From Mycolicibacterium confluentis (GTDB lineage: Bacteria > Actinomycetota > Actinomycetes > Mycobacteriales > Mycobacteriaceae), in NCBI RefSeq assembly GCF_010729895.1, contig NZ_AP022612.1, forward strand, positions 3,286,001-3,350,000: a DNA stretch of 64,000 nucleotides. The letters run 5' to 3'. Shown piece by piece: positions 7,543 to 15,201 of this stretch. Position numbers and translations under genes: made by a program. How positions within the stretch are numbered: the first letter of the stretch is position 1; each line of letters starts with the position of its first letter. Under the pieces are notes generated by a model. It was given only the letters and a program-made list of their open reading frames with translations. It was not told where the DNA came from and did no database searches.

Positions 7543-7868
7543 CTGCCCATCGAGCGCCGTACGGCCTGGAACAGTTCTTTGGCGGCTATTTCCACCAAGA
7601 TTGGCCCCTTGAGGCCGATGACTGGCAAGAAGTCGTTGACCAGTATTCAGCTTCGCCGGACCGCACATCACAACAACTCCACGCGCTCGCTGCGCAGGTA
7701 GACGAGTTGCTCCGCAGTTTCCCCGCTTCCGAACTCGCTACCGCAATCATGGACATGGGCGGCTTCTACGACCCGAGGCCGGACATGACCTACTCCGAGT
7801 GGCTGGGACACGTCGCCGAGCGACTGCGCCAGCACGCCGCCGACATCGAGAATGACAGCGCCGACTGA
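7539..7868 (+). CDS. CdiI-type immunity protein of the complete cassette
   Basis: 109 residues, acidic, with LEQFFGGYFHQDWPLEADDW at the N-terminus and TYSEWLGHVAERLRQHA near the C-terminus, the same signature as the two other immunity proteins in this array. The ATG at 7539 overlaps the toxin TGA (ATGA), ensuring coupled translation. It most likely binds the RNase domain of the preceding toxin in the cytoplasm and blocks its active site. It diverges in the middle from the other CdiI copies, as expected if each is matched to its own toxin variant. Transcription probably ends at the hairpin at 7884-7915. Confidence 0.8.
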   Translation: MTAHRAPYGLEQFFGGYFHQDWPLEADDWQEVVDQYSASPDRTSQQLHALAAQVDELLRSFPASELATAIMDMGGFYDPRPDMTYSEWLGHVAERLRQHAADIENDSAD

Positions 7869-7883
7869 GCCCAGAAAGCAGAA

Positions 7884-7915
7884 CGCAGGCCAGGAGAAGA
7901 TTCTCCTGGCCTGCG
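7884..7915. terminator. Convergent (bidirectional) transcription terminator
   Basis: Perfect 15-bp inverted repeat CGCAGGCCAGGAGAA / TTCTCCTGGCCTGCG with a 2-base centre, lying between the converging immunity gene (ends 7868) and nrdE (ends 7935). There is no long T-tract, which is usual for mycobacterial terminators. Confidence 0.75.
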
Positions 7916-7934
7916 ACCTATGACTAGAACAGCC

Positions 7935-10103
7935 CTACAGCATGCAGGACACGCAGCCCTCGACTTCGGTTCCCTCCAAAGCCATCTGGCGCAGCCGGAT
8001 GTAGTACAGCGTCTTGATGCCCTTGCGCCAGGCGTAGATCTGCGCCTTGTTCACCTCACGCGTGGTGGCGGTGTCCTTGAAGAACAGCGTCAACGACAGA
8101 CCCTGGTCCACGTGCTGAGTGGCCGCGGCGTAGGTGTCGATGATCTTCTCGTAGCCGATCTCGTACGCGTCGTCGTAGAACTCAAGGTTGTCGTTGGTCA
8201 GATACGGCGCCGGGTAGTAAACGCGCCCGATCTTGCCTTCCTTGCGGATCTCGATCTTGCTGGCGACGGGGTGGATCGAGGACGTCGAGTGGTTGATGTA
8301 GCTGATCGAACCGGTCGGCGGAACGGCCTGCAGGTTCTGGTTGTAGATGCCGTGCTTCTGCACCGACTCCTTGAGCTGCTTCCAGTCGTCCTGGTTTGGG
8401 ATCCGGATGTTCGCGTCGGTGAACAGCTTTCGGACCCGGTCGGTGGCCGGCTCCCACACCTGATCGGTGTACTTGTCGAAGAACTCCCCCGACGCGTACT
8501 TCGACTTCTCGAAGCCGCCGAACGCCTTACCGCGTTCAATCGCGATGAGGTTCGAGGCCCGCAGTGCGTGGTAGAGCACCGTGTAGAAGTAGATGTTGGT
8601 GAAGTCCACACCCTCTTCGGACCCGTAGTGGATCCGCTCGCGGGCCAGGTACCCGTGCAGGTTCATCTGCCCCAGGCCGATGGCGTGCGAGTCGTTGTTG
8701 CCCTTCTCAATGGAGGGCACCGAGGTGATGTGGGTCTGGTCCGACACCGCGGTCAGCGCCCGGATGGACACCTCGATGGTCTGCGCGAAGTCCGGCGAGT
8801 CCATGGCCTTGGCGATGTTCAGCGAGCCCAGGTTGCACGAGATGTCCTTGCCGATCTTGGAATAGGACAGATCGTCGTTGAACTCCGAGGCCGTCGAGAC
8901 CTGCAGAATCTCCGAGCACAGGTTGGAGTGCGTGATCTTGCCGTCGATCGGGTTGGCTCGGTTCACCGTGTCCTCGTACATGATGTACGGGTAGCCGGAT
9001 TCGAACTGCAGCTCGGCCAGCGTCTGGAAGAACTCGCGCGCCTTGATCTTGGTCTTACGGATCCGCGCGTCGTCGACCATCTCGTAGTACTTCTCGGTCA
9101 CCGAGATGTCGGCGAACGGCACGCCGTAGACCTTCTCCACGTCGTACGGCGAGAACAGGTACATGTCCTCGTTCTTCTTGGCCAGCTCGAAGGTGATGTC
9201 CGGGATCACCACGCCCAGGCTCAGCGTCTTGATGCGGATCTTCTCGTCGGCGTTCTCCCGCTTGGTGTCCAGGAAGCGGTAGATGTCGGGGTGATGCGCA
9301 TGCAGGTACACCGCACCGGCACCCTGGCGGGCACCGAGCTGATTGGCGTAGGAGAACGAGTCCTCGAGCAGCTTCATGATCGGGATGACACCCGAGCTCT
9401 GGTTCTCAATGTTCTTGATGGGCGCGCCGTGCTCACGAATGTTGGTGAGCAGCAGGGCGACACCGCCGCCGCGCTTGGACAGCTGCAGCGCGGAGTTGAT
9501 GGAACGCCCGATGGACTCCATGTTGTCCTCGATGCGCAGCAGGAAGCACGACACCGGCTCGCCGCGCTGCTTCTTGCCCGAGTTCAGGAACGTCGGCGTG
9601 GCCGGCTGGAACCGCCCGTCGATGATCTCGTCGACCAGCTTCTCGGCCAGGTCGGTGTCACCGGAGGCCAGGGTCAGCGCCACCATGACGACGCGATCCT
9701 CGAACCGCTCCAGGTAGCGCTTCCCGTCGAAGGTCTTCAGCGTGTAGGAGGTGTAGTACTTGAACGCGCCCAGGAAGGTCGGGAACCGGAACTTCTTGGC
9801 GTACGCGCGGTCGATCAGCGACTTGACGAAGTTGCGGGAGTACTGGTCGAGCACCTCACGCTCGTAGTACTCCTTGTCCACCAGGTAGTCGAGCTTCTCA
9901 TCCTGGCTGTGGAAGAACACCGTGTTCTGGTTGACGTGCTGCAGGAAGTACTCGCGGGCAGCCAGCACATCCTTGTCGAACTGGATCTTGCCGTCCGCGT
10001 CGTACAGGTTGAGCATCGCGTTGAGCGCGTGGTAGTCGGTCTCCCCCGGCAGCGCGTGCGTGGTGGCGGTTACAGGCTCTGCAGCTGTGACGGTTGGTGG
10101 CAC
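7935..10103 (-). CDS. nrdE: Class Ib ribonucleoside-diphosphate reductase, alpha subunit
   Basis: 722 residues, the normal length for NrdE. It reduces ribonucleoside diphosphates to deoxyribonucleotides together with the NrdF radical subunit, which is not in this window. Visible elements are [10 protein letters not shown], the SCFLL and NLCSE cysteine motifs of the active site, and the C-terminal redox pair in GCVSCML that is re-reduced by NrdH. The ATG at 10103 lies inside the 3' end of nrdI (34-bp overlap), so nrdH-nrdI-nrdE is one operon. Downstream the locus departs from the M. tuberculosis order as I recall it, because the toxin array sits where an AsnC-type regulator and a monooxygenase would be expected. 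Confidence 0.96.
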   Translation of the reverse strand: MPPTVTAAEPVTATTHALPGETDYHALNAMLNLYDADGKIQFDKDVLAAREYFLQHVNQNTVFFHSQDEKLDYLVDKEYYEREVLDQYSRNFVKSLIDRAYAKKFRFPTFLGAFKYYTSYTLKTFDGKRYLERFEDRVVMVALTLASGDTDLAEKLVDEIIDGRFQPATPTFLNSGKKQRGEPVSCFLLRIEDNMESIGRSINSALQLSKRGGGVALLLTNIREHGAPIKNIENQSSGVIPIMKLLEDSFSYANQLGARQGAGAVYLHAHHPDIYRFLDTKRENADEKIRIKTLSLGVVIPDITFELAKKNEDMYLFSPYDVEKVYGVPFADISVTEKYYEMVDDARIRKTKIKAREFFQTLAELQFESGYPYIMYEDTVNRANPIDGKITHSNLCSEILQVSTASEFNDDLSYSKIGKDISCNLGSLNIAKAMDSPDFAQTIEVSIRALTAVSDQTHITSVPSIEKGNNDSHAIGLGQMNLHGYLARERIHYGSEEGVDFTNIYFYTVLYHALRASNLIAIERGKAFGGFEKSKYASGEFFDKYTDQVWEPATDRVRKLFTDANIRIPNQDDWKQLKESVQKHGIYNQNLQAVPPTGSISYINHSTSSIHPVASKIEIRKEGKIGRVYYPAPYLTNDNLEFYDDAYEIGYEKIIDTYAAATQHVDQGLSLTLFFKDTATTREVNKAQIYAWRKGIKTLYYIRLRQMALEGTEVEGCVSCML

Positions 10104-10522
10104 GTCTGTTCCTTCCAGAAGTCTTTCAAGCCGGCACGGACGGCGAACACATCATCCGTCGTGCCCATGAGTTCGAACCGATAGAGAAAGGGGACACCGC
10201 ACTTACGCGAGATGACCTGACCCGCGTAGCCGAATTCGGCGCCGAAGTTGGTGTTGCCCGCGGCGATCACGCCGCGGATCAACGACCGATTCTTTTCGTT
10301 GTTGAGGAACGCGATGACCTGCTTGGGGACATAGCCCCCGCGGTCTGGATCGGGACCGTTGGCGTGCCCGCCGCCGTAGGTCGGCAGGATCAGCACGTAC
10401 GGGGTGTCGACCTCGATCCGCTCGTGCAGTGGGATGCGGGTGGCGGGCAGGCCGAGCTTCTCGACGAATCGGTGCGTGTTCTCCGAAACGCTGGAGAAGT
10501 AGACGAGATTGTTGCCGGCCAT
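10070..10522 (-). CDS. nrdI: NrdI flavodoxin-like protein for class Ib ribonucleotide reductase
   Basis: 150 residues. NrdI is an FMN protein that supplies superoxide/oxidant to assemble the dimanganese-tyrosyl cofactor of NrdF. The FMN phosphate loop SSVSENT is near the N-terminus and the flavin-contact segments PTYGGG and [12 protein letters not shown] follow. The start is ATG 10522 ([11 protein letters not shown]), which gives the family length. Longer upstream frames overlap nrdH and are not conserved. The gene lies 28 bp after nrdH and overlaps nrdE. Confidence 0.95.
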   Translation of the reverse strand: MAGNNLVYFSSVSENTHRFVEKLGLPATRIPLHERIEVDTPYVLILPTYGGGHANGPDPDRGGYVPKQVIAFLNNEKNRSLIRGVIAAGNTNFGAEFGYAGQVISRKCGVPFLYRFELMGTTDDVFAVRAGLKDFWKEQTCHQPSQLQSL

Positions 10523-10550
10523 GCCGGGCCTCCCCTCTGCGCTCGGCGGG

Positions 10551-10793
10551 TCAGGCAGTCGCCGTGACCGCTCCGGCCAGCGTCTTGATCCGGTCCGGCC
10601 GGAAGCCCGACCAGTGGTCATCTCCGGCCACCACAACGGGAGCCTGCAGGTAGCCCAGCGCCATGACGTAGTCACGGGCCTCGGGATCGGTGGTGATGTC
10701 AACGACGTTGTATTCGATGCCCGCCTTGTCCAGGGCCTTGTACGTGGCGTTGCACTGCACACATGCGGGCTTGGTGTAAACGGTGACGCTCAT
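10551..10793 (-). CDS. nrdH: Glutaredoxin-like NrdH redoxin
   Basis: 80 residues with the CVQC redox motif at positions 11-14 and the C-terminal WSGFRPDRI motif typical of NrdH. It is the thioredoxin-reductase-dependent electron donor to NrdE. ATG 10793 gives [14 protein letters not shown]; a GGAGC sequence lies just upstream as a ribosome binding site. It is the first gene of the nrdHIE operon, and the operon's control region is the long gap upstream (10794-11325). Confidence 0.95.
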   Translation of the reverse strand: MSVTVYTKPACVQCNATYKALDKAGIEYNVVDITTDPEARDYVMALGYLQAPVVVAGDDHWSGFRPDRIKTLAGAVTATA

Positions 10794-11017
10794 CTTGCTC
10801 CTACGCTCCCTTATGACGCTCAGCGAAGTCATCTGCTGGCTCGACTTCGACGTTCTCGGACTTCTCAACGGACGGGACTCACTGTGGTTCAGCGCGCCGG
10901 TGGTCCCCTTGATTCCATCTGCTCCGAGCCGCCCAAATCGTGGGAATCCAGTGGACACCGGGTTGATCTGCGCGGTCCGGCTGACCTCGATGAGCTTGGG
11001 GTCTGTCGGCCTGTCAG

Positions 11018-11065
11018 ACACTACACCTAGTGTCCGACATTGCGAAGTACTACAAGATGTTCTGA
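11018..11065. promoter_or_regulatory. Probable NrdR operator pair upstream of nrdH
   Basis: ACACTACACCTAGTGT at 11018-11033 is an inverted repeat (ACACTA/TAGTGT) that fits the NrdR-box pattern aCaCwA-n4-TwGtGt. A weaker second site, CTACAAGATGTTCTGA at 11050-11065, shares the ATCTTGT core on the minus strand. The start-to-start spacing is 32 bp, three helical turns, which is the usual spacing of NrdR box pairs. The pair sits about 225-270 bp upstream of the nrdH start. The first box is convincing, the second is tentative. Confidence 0.55.
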
Positions 11066-11160
11066 ACCACATTCGTGAAATTCCCAGGTCGTAAGCCCAA
11101 CACGCCCCCGCCATCGGCGTGTCGCAGATCACAACACGCCGGAGCGGAACCCGCGTCAAG

Positions 11161-11169
11161 TTGTCCACA
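11161..11169 (+). promoter_or_regulatory. DnaA-box-like site in the nrd control region
   Basis: TTGTCCACA is a perfect match to the actinobacterial DnaA-box consensus. It lies about 370 bp upstream of nrdH in the otherwise gene-free stretch 10794-11325. A single 9-mer occurs by chance fairly often, so it is only suggestive of coupling between replication initiation and dNTP synthesis. Confidence 0.35.
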
Positions 11170-11244
11170 CCCTGTGTATCACCGGGCACCGACAGATTCG
11201 GTGCCCCGGCCCGAGGCCGCCCGGAGCCGCTCCCCCCAACAGCA

Positions 11245-11282
11245 AAGTCGCCGACGGGTCAAGTCAGACCCGTCGGCGACTT
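11245..11282. terminator. Terminator hairpin downstream of the FMN reductase
   Basis: Perfect 16-bp inverted repeat AAGTCGCCGACGGGTC / GACCCGTCGGCGACTT with a 6-base loop, located after the end (11326) of the leftward FMN reductase gene. A second GC hairpin GCCCGGC/GCCGGGC follows at 11294-11311, closer to the gene. Together they should isolate the reductase from the nrd promoter region. Confidence 0.75.
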
Positions 11283-11325
11283 CTGTGATTTGGGCCCGGC
11301 TCACCGCCGGGCAGCGCTCACCTCA

Positions 11326-11877
11326 CTAATGGGAGACGTCGGCGATCAGCTTCTCCAGCACTTCGCGCACCCTCGCCGTCACCTCGGCGCTCTCACGCGG
11401 ATGCTTACCGTCGAAGACCTTCGACGACACCGAGAACTCGCTGGACTCGACCACCGCCGCGCCGGCGATACCGAACGACTTCCGGGCGTCGTCGTGCGCC
11501 CACTTTCCGCCATAGCTGCTCAGCGACGAGCCGATGACCGCCACGGGCTTGCCCTTGAGCGCCCCGGAACCGTAGGGCCGGGACAACCAGTCGATCGCGT
11601 TCTTCAGCGCTGCCGGGATGGTGCCGTTGTGCTCGGGCGTCACCACCAGGACGGCGTCGGCGTTTCCGCCCGCGGTGCGCAGCGCGACCGCGGCGGCCGG
11701 GGCGTCGGCGGTGTCGATGTCCTCGTTGTAGAGCGGCACGTCGCCCAGCCCCTCGTAGAGGCTCACCTCCACACCGCTGGGCGGATTCTCCACCGCCACC
11801 TCGGCGAGCTGCCGGTTCAGCGAGCCCGCCCGCAGGCTGCCCAGCAGCACCAACACCTTCGTCTTGTCCTCAGACAT
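11326..11877 (-). CDS. NADPH-dependent FMN reductase family protein
   Basis: 183 residues with a flavodoxin-like fold. The N-terminal LLGSLRAGSLNRQLAE forms the FMN phosphate loop, TPEHNGTIPAALKNAIDWLSR is the family signature segment, and GSSLSSYGGKWAH follows. It probably reduces FMN or quinone-like substrates with NADPH. It corresponds by position to Rv3054c of M. tuberculosis, next to the nrd operon and divergent from a TetR gene. The intergenic inverted repeat at 11927-11940 suggests that the TetR protein controls it. Confidence 0.88.
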   Translation of the reverse strand: MSEDKTKVLVLLGSLRAGSLNRQLAEVAVENPPSGVEVSLYEGLGDVPLYNEDIDTADAPAAAVALRTAGGNADAVLVVTPEHNGTIPAALKNAIDWLSRPYGSGALKGKPVAVIGSSLSSYGGKWAHDDARKSFGIAGAAVVESSEFSVSSKVFDGKHPRESAEVTARVREVLEKLIADVSH

Positions 11878-11926
11878 GTCCTATCCCTTCACCACTGTGG
11901 TGCCCAGAATCATCGCACCGTCGAAC

Positions 11927-11940
11927 CGGACCACGGTCCG
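11927..11940. promoter_or_regulatory. Inverted-repeat operator between the FMN reductase and TetR genes
   Basis: CGGACCACGGTCCG has perfect 6-bp arms (CGGACC/GGTCCG) around a 2-bp centre. It lies in the 93-bp divergent promoter region (11878-11970), the standard place for an autoregulatory TetR site. Confidence 0.5.
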
Positions 11941-11970
11941 ATTAATTTCCCCCTGAGCTAAAGTAGTGGA

Positions 11971-12579
11971 GTGGATGCGGCAGGCGCAGCGCGAGGGTTA
12001 CCCGTCGTCGACGTCGCGCCCGCCGAACGCGGCGACGCCGCACGCAACCGGGCCCTCCTCCTCGACGCCGCCCGCCGACTCGTCACCGAACGCGGCGCAG
12101 ACACCGTCACCATGGACGACATCGCCCACGCCGCGGGCGTCGGCAAGGGCACGGTGTTCCGTCGCTTCGGCAGCAGGGCGGGGCTGATGATGGTGCTGCT
12201 CGACGAGGACGAGCGCGCCAGCCAGGAGGCCTTCCTGTTCGGGCCGCCGCCCATGGGACCCGGCGCCCCTCCCCTGGACCGCCTCGTGGCGTTCGGTCGC
12301 AGCCGGATCAGGTTCGCTCACACGCACCACGAACTGCTTTCGGCGGCCAAACGCGACCCGCAGTTCCGCGCCACCCAGGTGGTCCTCGTGCAACGCCGCC
12401 ATGTCGAGTTCCTGCTCGAGTCTGCGGGCACCACAGGCGATCTGGCCGCGCAGACCGACGCACTGCTGGCCCTGCTCGACGCCGACTACGTCGAACATCG
12501 ACTGACCGCGGGCGGGCTCACGGTCGACGAACTCGGTGACGCCTGGGCAAGCCTGGCCACCAAGCTGTGCGGGCGGTGA
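11971..12579 (+). CDS. TetR family transcriptional regulator
   Basis: 202 residues. The DNA-binding domain spans about 20-70: ARNRALLLDAARRLVTERG, then MDDIAHAAGVGKGTVFRRFG, the recognition helix-turn-helix. The C-terminal part is the variable ligand domain. GTG 11971 follows a GGA-rich stretch; a second ATG (11975) is out of frame. It is divergent from the FMN reductase and overlaps the start of dinB2, and by position it corresponds to Rv3055. Likely targets are itself, the reductase and possibly dinB2. The ligand is unknown. Confidence 0.9.
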   Translation: MDAAGAARGLPVVDVAPAERGDAARNRALLLDAARRLVTERGADTVTMDDIAHAAGVGKGTVFRRFGSRAGLMMVLLDEDERASQEAFLFGPPPMGPGAPPLDRLVAFGRSRIRFAHTHHELLSAAKRDPQFRATQVVLVQRRHVEFLLESAGTTGDLAAQTDALLALLDADYVEHRLTAGGLTVDELGDAWASLATKLCGR

Positions 12580-13631
12580 CCACCGGAACGCGCACCCACA
12601 GGTGGATTCTGCATGTCGACCTCGACCAGTTCCTGGCCTCGGTCGAACTGCGCCGACGGCCCGACCTGGTCGGACTGCCCGTCATCGTCGGTGGCAGCGG
12701 CGATCCGACCGCACCGCGCAAGGTGGTGACGTGCGCGTCCTATGAGGCCCGGGAGTTCGGCGTGCACGCGGGCATGCCGCTGCGGACCGCCGCCCGACGC
12801 TGCCCGGAGGCGACGTTCCTGCCGTCGGATCCCGACGCGTATGACGCGGCGTCCGGCGAGGTCATGGGCCTGCTCCGCGATCTCGGGCACGCCTGCGAGG
12901 TGTGGGGTTGGGATGAGGCCTATCTTGGTGCCGACGTCGACGACCCCGTGGCGCTCGCGGAACACCTCCGAGCGGTGATCGCCGCCGCGACCGGCCTGTC
13001 CTGCTCGGTGGGGATCAGCGACAACAAGCAGCGGGCCAAGGTGGCCACCGGATTCGCCAAACCGGCCGGCGTCTTCACCCTCACCGACGCCAACTGGATG
13101 TCCGTGATGGGAGGCCGCCCCGTCGACGCACTGTGGGGCGTTGGCCCCAAGACCGCGAAAAAGCTTGCGGGCATGGATATCACGACCGTTCGCGAATTGG
13201 CCGCCGCCGATGCCGAGACACTGACGTCGACCTTCGGCCCCAGCACCGGACTCTGGCTCCTGCTGTTGGCCAAAGGCGGTGGCGACGACACCGTCAGTTC
13301 CGAACCCTGGGTGCCGAGGTCCCGCAGTCACGTCGTGACGTTTCCGACCGACCTCACCGACCGCGACGAGATCGACGCCGCAGTCACGCAGTTGGCGCGG
13401 CGCACTCTTGATGACGTGCTCGCCGAGGGTCGGGTCGTCACCCGCGTGGCCGTCACGGTGCGCACCAGCACCTTCTACACCCGGACCAAGATCCGCAAGC
13501 TGCCCGAACCCGACACCCGCGACTCCGTCATCGTCGCGACCGCGCTGGCGGTGCTCGACCAGTTCGAACTCGACAGGCCCGTCCGCCTGCTGGGCGTGCG
13601 CCTCGAACTGCGGATGCCGTCGACCTCCTGA
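12576..13631 (+). CDS. dinB2: Y-family DNA polymerase IV, DinB2 type
   Basis: 351 residues from GTG 12576, which overlaps the TetR stop as GTGA; a GTG at 12567 is an alternative. Metal-binding carboxylates are in HVDLDQF (D15, D17) and GWDEAYLG. GVGPKTAKKLAGM is the helix-hairpin-helix of the thumb, and the little-finger domain follows. The position after D-Q-F that is usually an aromatic steric gate is Leu (L20, QFLASVE), as in M. smegmatis DinB2, which is known to insert ribonucleotides readily. There is no obvious beta-clamp-binding tail. By position it corresponds to Rv3056. It carries out error-prone translesion and low-fidelity synthesis. Confidence 0.92.
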   Translation: MTTGTRTHRWILHVDLDQFLASVELRRRPDLVGLPVIVGGSGDPTAPRKVVTCASYEAREFGVHAGMPLRTAARRCPEATFLPSDPDAYDAASGEVMGLLRDLGHACEVWGWDEAYLGADVDDPVALAEHLRAVIAAATGLSCSVGISDNKQRAKVATGFAKPAGVFTLTDANWMSVMGGRPVDALWGVGPKTAKKLAGMDITTVRELAAADAETLTSTFGPSTGLWLLLLAKGGGDDTVSSEPWVPRSRSHVVTFPTDLTDRDEIDAAVTQLARRTLDDVLAEGRVVTRVAVTVRTSTFYTRTKIRKLPEPDTRDSVIVATALAVLDQFELDRPVRLLGVRLELRMPSTS

Positions 13632-13692
13632 AACCGTCGCATCGCTACGGTTTGGTCAGATATAGTGGAGCAGACCCCGAGGAGGAATCGCC

Positions 13693-14403
13693 ATGATCGC
13701 AACCCGTCGAGTCATCGCGGCCCTCGCGACCGGCATCGTCGCCGCGACCGCAGCGCTGGCCGGGCCCGCCACGGCCGCCCCCCAGCCACCGATACCCGCC
13801 CTGACCCACGGCACCCACCTCGAGAACGTGCTGGTCGGCGCCGGCCCACTGAGCCGGCTCATCGGGGTCGACGGCATGCACGTCGTGGGCACCTCGACCA
13901 CGCTGCTCGATCGAACCCCCACCGTCGAACCGGCGCGGTGCGTCGGGGCGTTTGAACCCGGCCACCGAACCGCCTACGCCGCAGCGCAACCCGATGATGT
14001 CGTGAGAGCGATCGTCGCCGACGGCAAGCCGGGCCGGGCCGTGCACTCCGTCAACCAGACTGTCGTGCGCGTCGCCGATCGCCGGGCGGCCCGTGACCTG
14101 GTGTCCGCGGCCACCGCGGACTGGGCGCGCTGCAGTGAGCAGGCCGTCACCAGCACGCCGCGCCCCGGCAGGCTCGACGAGTGGCAGCTGCACCCCGTCC
14201 ACCTCCGCGCGGACGGAACCATCCTGGTGCAGTTGCAGACCAGTGCGCGGGCCACCTGCGAGCGCGCCATGACCGCGACTGAAGCGCAGGAGGGCGCCAT
14301 CATTGTCGATGTGATGTCCTGCGACAAGAGTGGCGAAGATCCAGCCGGCCAAGCCGAGCGCATCGCCATGACCATCGTCGACAATGTAGGTCGGGCCCAC
14401 TGA
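13693..14403 (+). CDS. Secreted PknH-type sensor domain protein
   Basis: 236 residues with a clear signal peptide (MIATRRVIAALATGIVAATA, cleavage near ATAAP at about residue 31). The mature part resembles the extracellular sensor domain of PknH-like kinases. It has conserved cysteines in EPARCVGAFEP, ADWARCSE, RATCERA and VMSCDKS that would form two disulfides, and a C-terminal AERIAMTIVDNV helix. Without a kinase domain it would act outside the membrane, possibly as a lipoprotein-like binding protein. AGGAGG at about 13680 precedes the ATG. It pairs with the similar gene 23 bp downstream, and both are absent from the M. tuberculosis locus as I recall it. Confidence 0.75.
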   Translation: MIATRRVIAALATGIVAATAALAGPATAAPQPPIPALTHGTHLENVLVGAGPLSRLIGVDGMHVVGTSTTLLDRTPTVEPARCVGAFEPGHRTAYAAAQPDDVVRAIVADGKPGRAVHSVNQTVVRVADRRAARDLVSAATADWARCSEQAVTSTPRPGRLDEWQLHPVHLRADGTILVQLQTSARATCERAMTATEAQEGAIIVDVMSCDKSGEDPAGQAERIAMTIVDNVGRAH

Positions 14404-14426
14404 CCAGTGCCGAGAGGAGCGCGCCG

Positions 14427-15191
14427 ATGAGCAGGCGAAGTCGCGCAGTGGTGGTCTCAGTCGCCGTGCTCAGCGCGGTGATCGTGTTGGCTGTCAGCGC
14501 CGTACTGCTGATCCCGCAGGAGGACTCCTCCGGAAGCGCCGCGGCCACTCAGACACCGCCGACCACCACACCCACGGACATGCCGTCCACACCGGTTCCC
14601 CTCGAAGCGCTGACGGGCCTGCTGCTGTCGCCGGCCGAGGCCGGGGCCGTGGTGGGGACCAAGGACATGACCGGCAACCCCGACTACGGCGACAAGGTCT
14701 ACGAGGCGATGGCCGACAAGGCGCTCGTCGACGAGTCATGCATGTCCCTGTCTCCTGGTCTTGAGATCCCCTACCGCGCAAGTGGGTTCACTGGGTCTCG
14801 GCAACAATTCCTCAAGGGCACCGATCCCGACCGCAAGCTCGTGCAGACCGTGGTGTCCTTTCCCGACACCCGTTCCGCTGCAGCGCATTTCACCGTCATC
14901 ACCAACAGGTGGAAGGCCTGCGCCAATCGCAGCATCAACCTGGCGCCCGTCGGCGGCGACCCGAACCATTGGAACGTCGCCGACGTCGTGGTGCTCGGCG
15001 CGGGAGATGACGCGATCCTGACCGCCTCACGCACCGAGGAGGGCGGGGCCGGATGGGGTTGTCGAGACGGTCTCGCGGCCCGCAACAACATCGTCATCGA
15101 CTTCGCAGTGTGCGGTGAGGACGTTCCGGAGTCAGTGCTGCCCGCATTCGTCGAGGCGGTCACCGGCAAGATCAAGATGGCCGCGCGATAA
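14427..15191 (+). CDS. Membrane-anchored PknH-type sensor domain protein
   Basis: 254 residues. The N-terminal anchor spans about 8-29 (VVVSVAVLSAVIVLAVSAVL), followed by a Thr/Pro/Ser-rich stalk and an extracellular PknH_C-like domain. That domain has LLLSPAEAGAVVG at its start and cysteines in DESCMSLS, KACANRS, GWGCRDG and FAVCGED. The order and spacing match the sensor part of mycobacterial PknH proteins and many lipoproteins with that fold. ATG 14427 follows a GAGAGGAGC ribosome site. It is probably co-transcribed with the gene before it. The ligand is unknown. Confidence 0.78.
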   Translation: MSRRSRAVVVSVAVLSAVIVLAVSAVLLIPQEDSSGSAAATQTPPTTTPTDMPSTPVPLEALTGLLLSPAEAGAVVGTKDMTGNPDYGDKVYEAMADKALVDESCMSLSPGLEIPYRASGFTGSRQQFLKGTDPDRKLVQTVVSFPDTRSAAAHFTVITNRWKACANRSINLAPVGGDPNHWNVADVVVLGAGDDAILTASRTEEGGAGWGCRDGLAARNNIVIDFAVCGEDVPESVLPAFVEAVTGKIKMAAR

Positions 15192-15201
15192 CGTCGATCC
15201 C

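Noticed and set aside
7920..10184. A 754-codon open frame on the plus strand opposite nrdE
   Set aside because: It is a shadow of the high-GC coding bias of nrdE, with low-complexity Val/Leu/Arg/Asp composition and no family resemblance.
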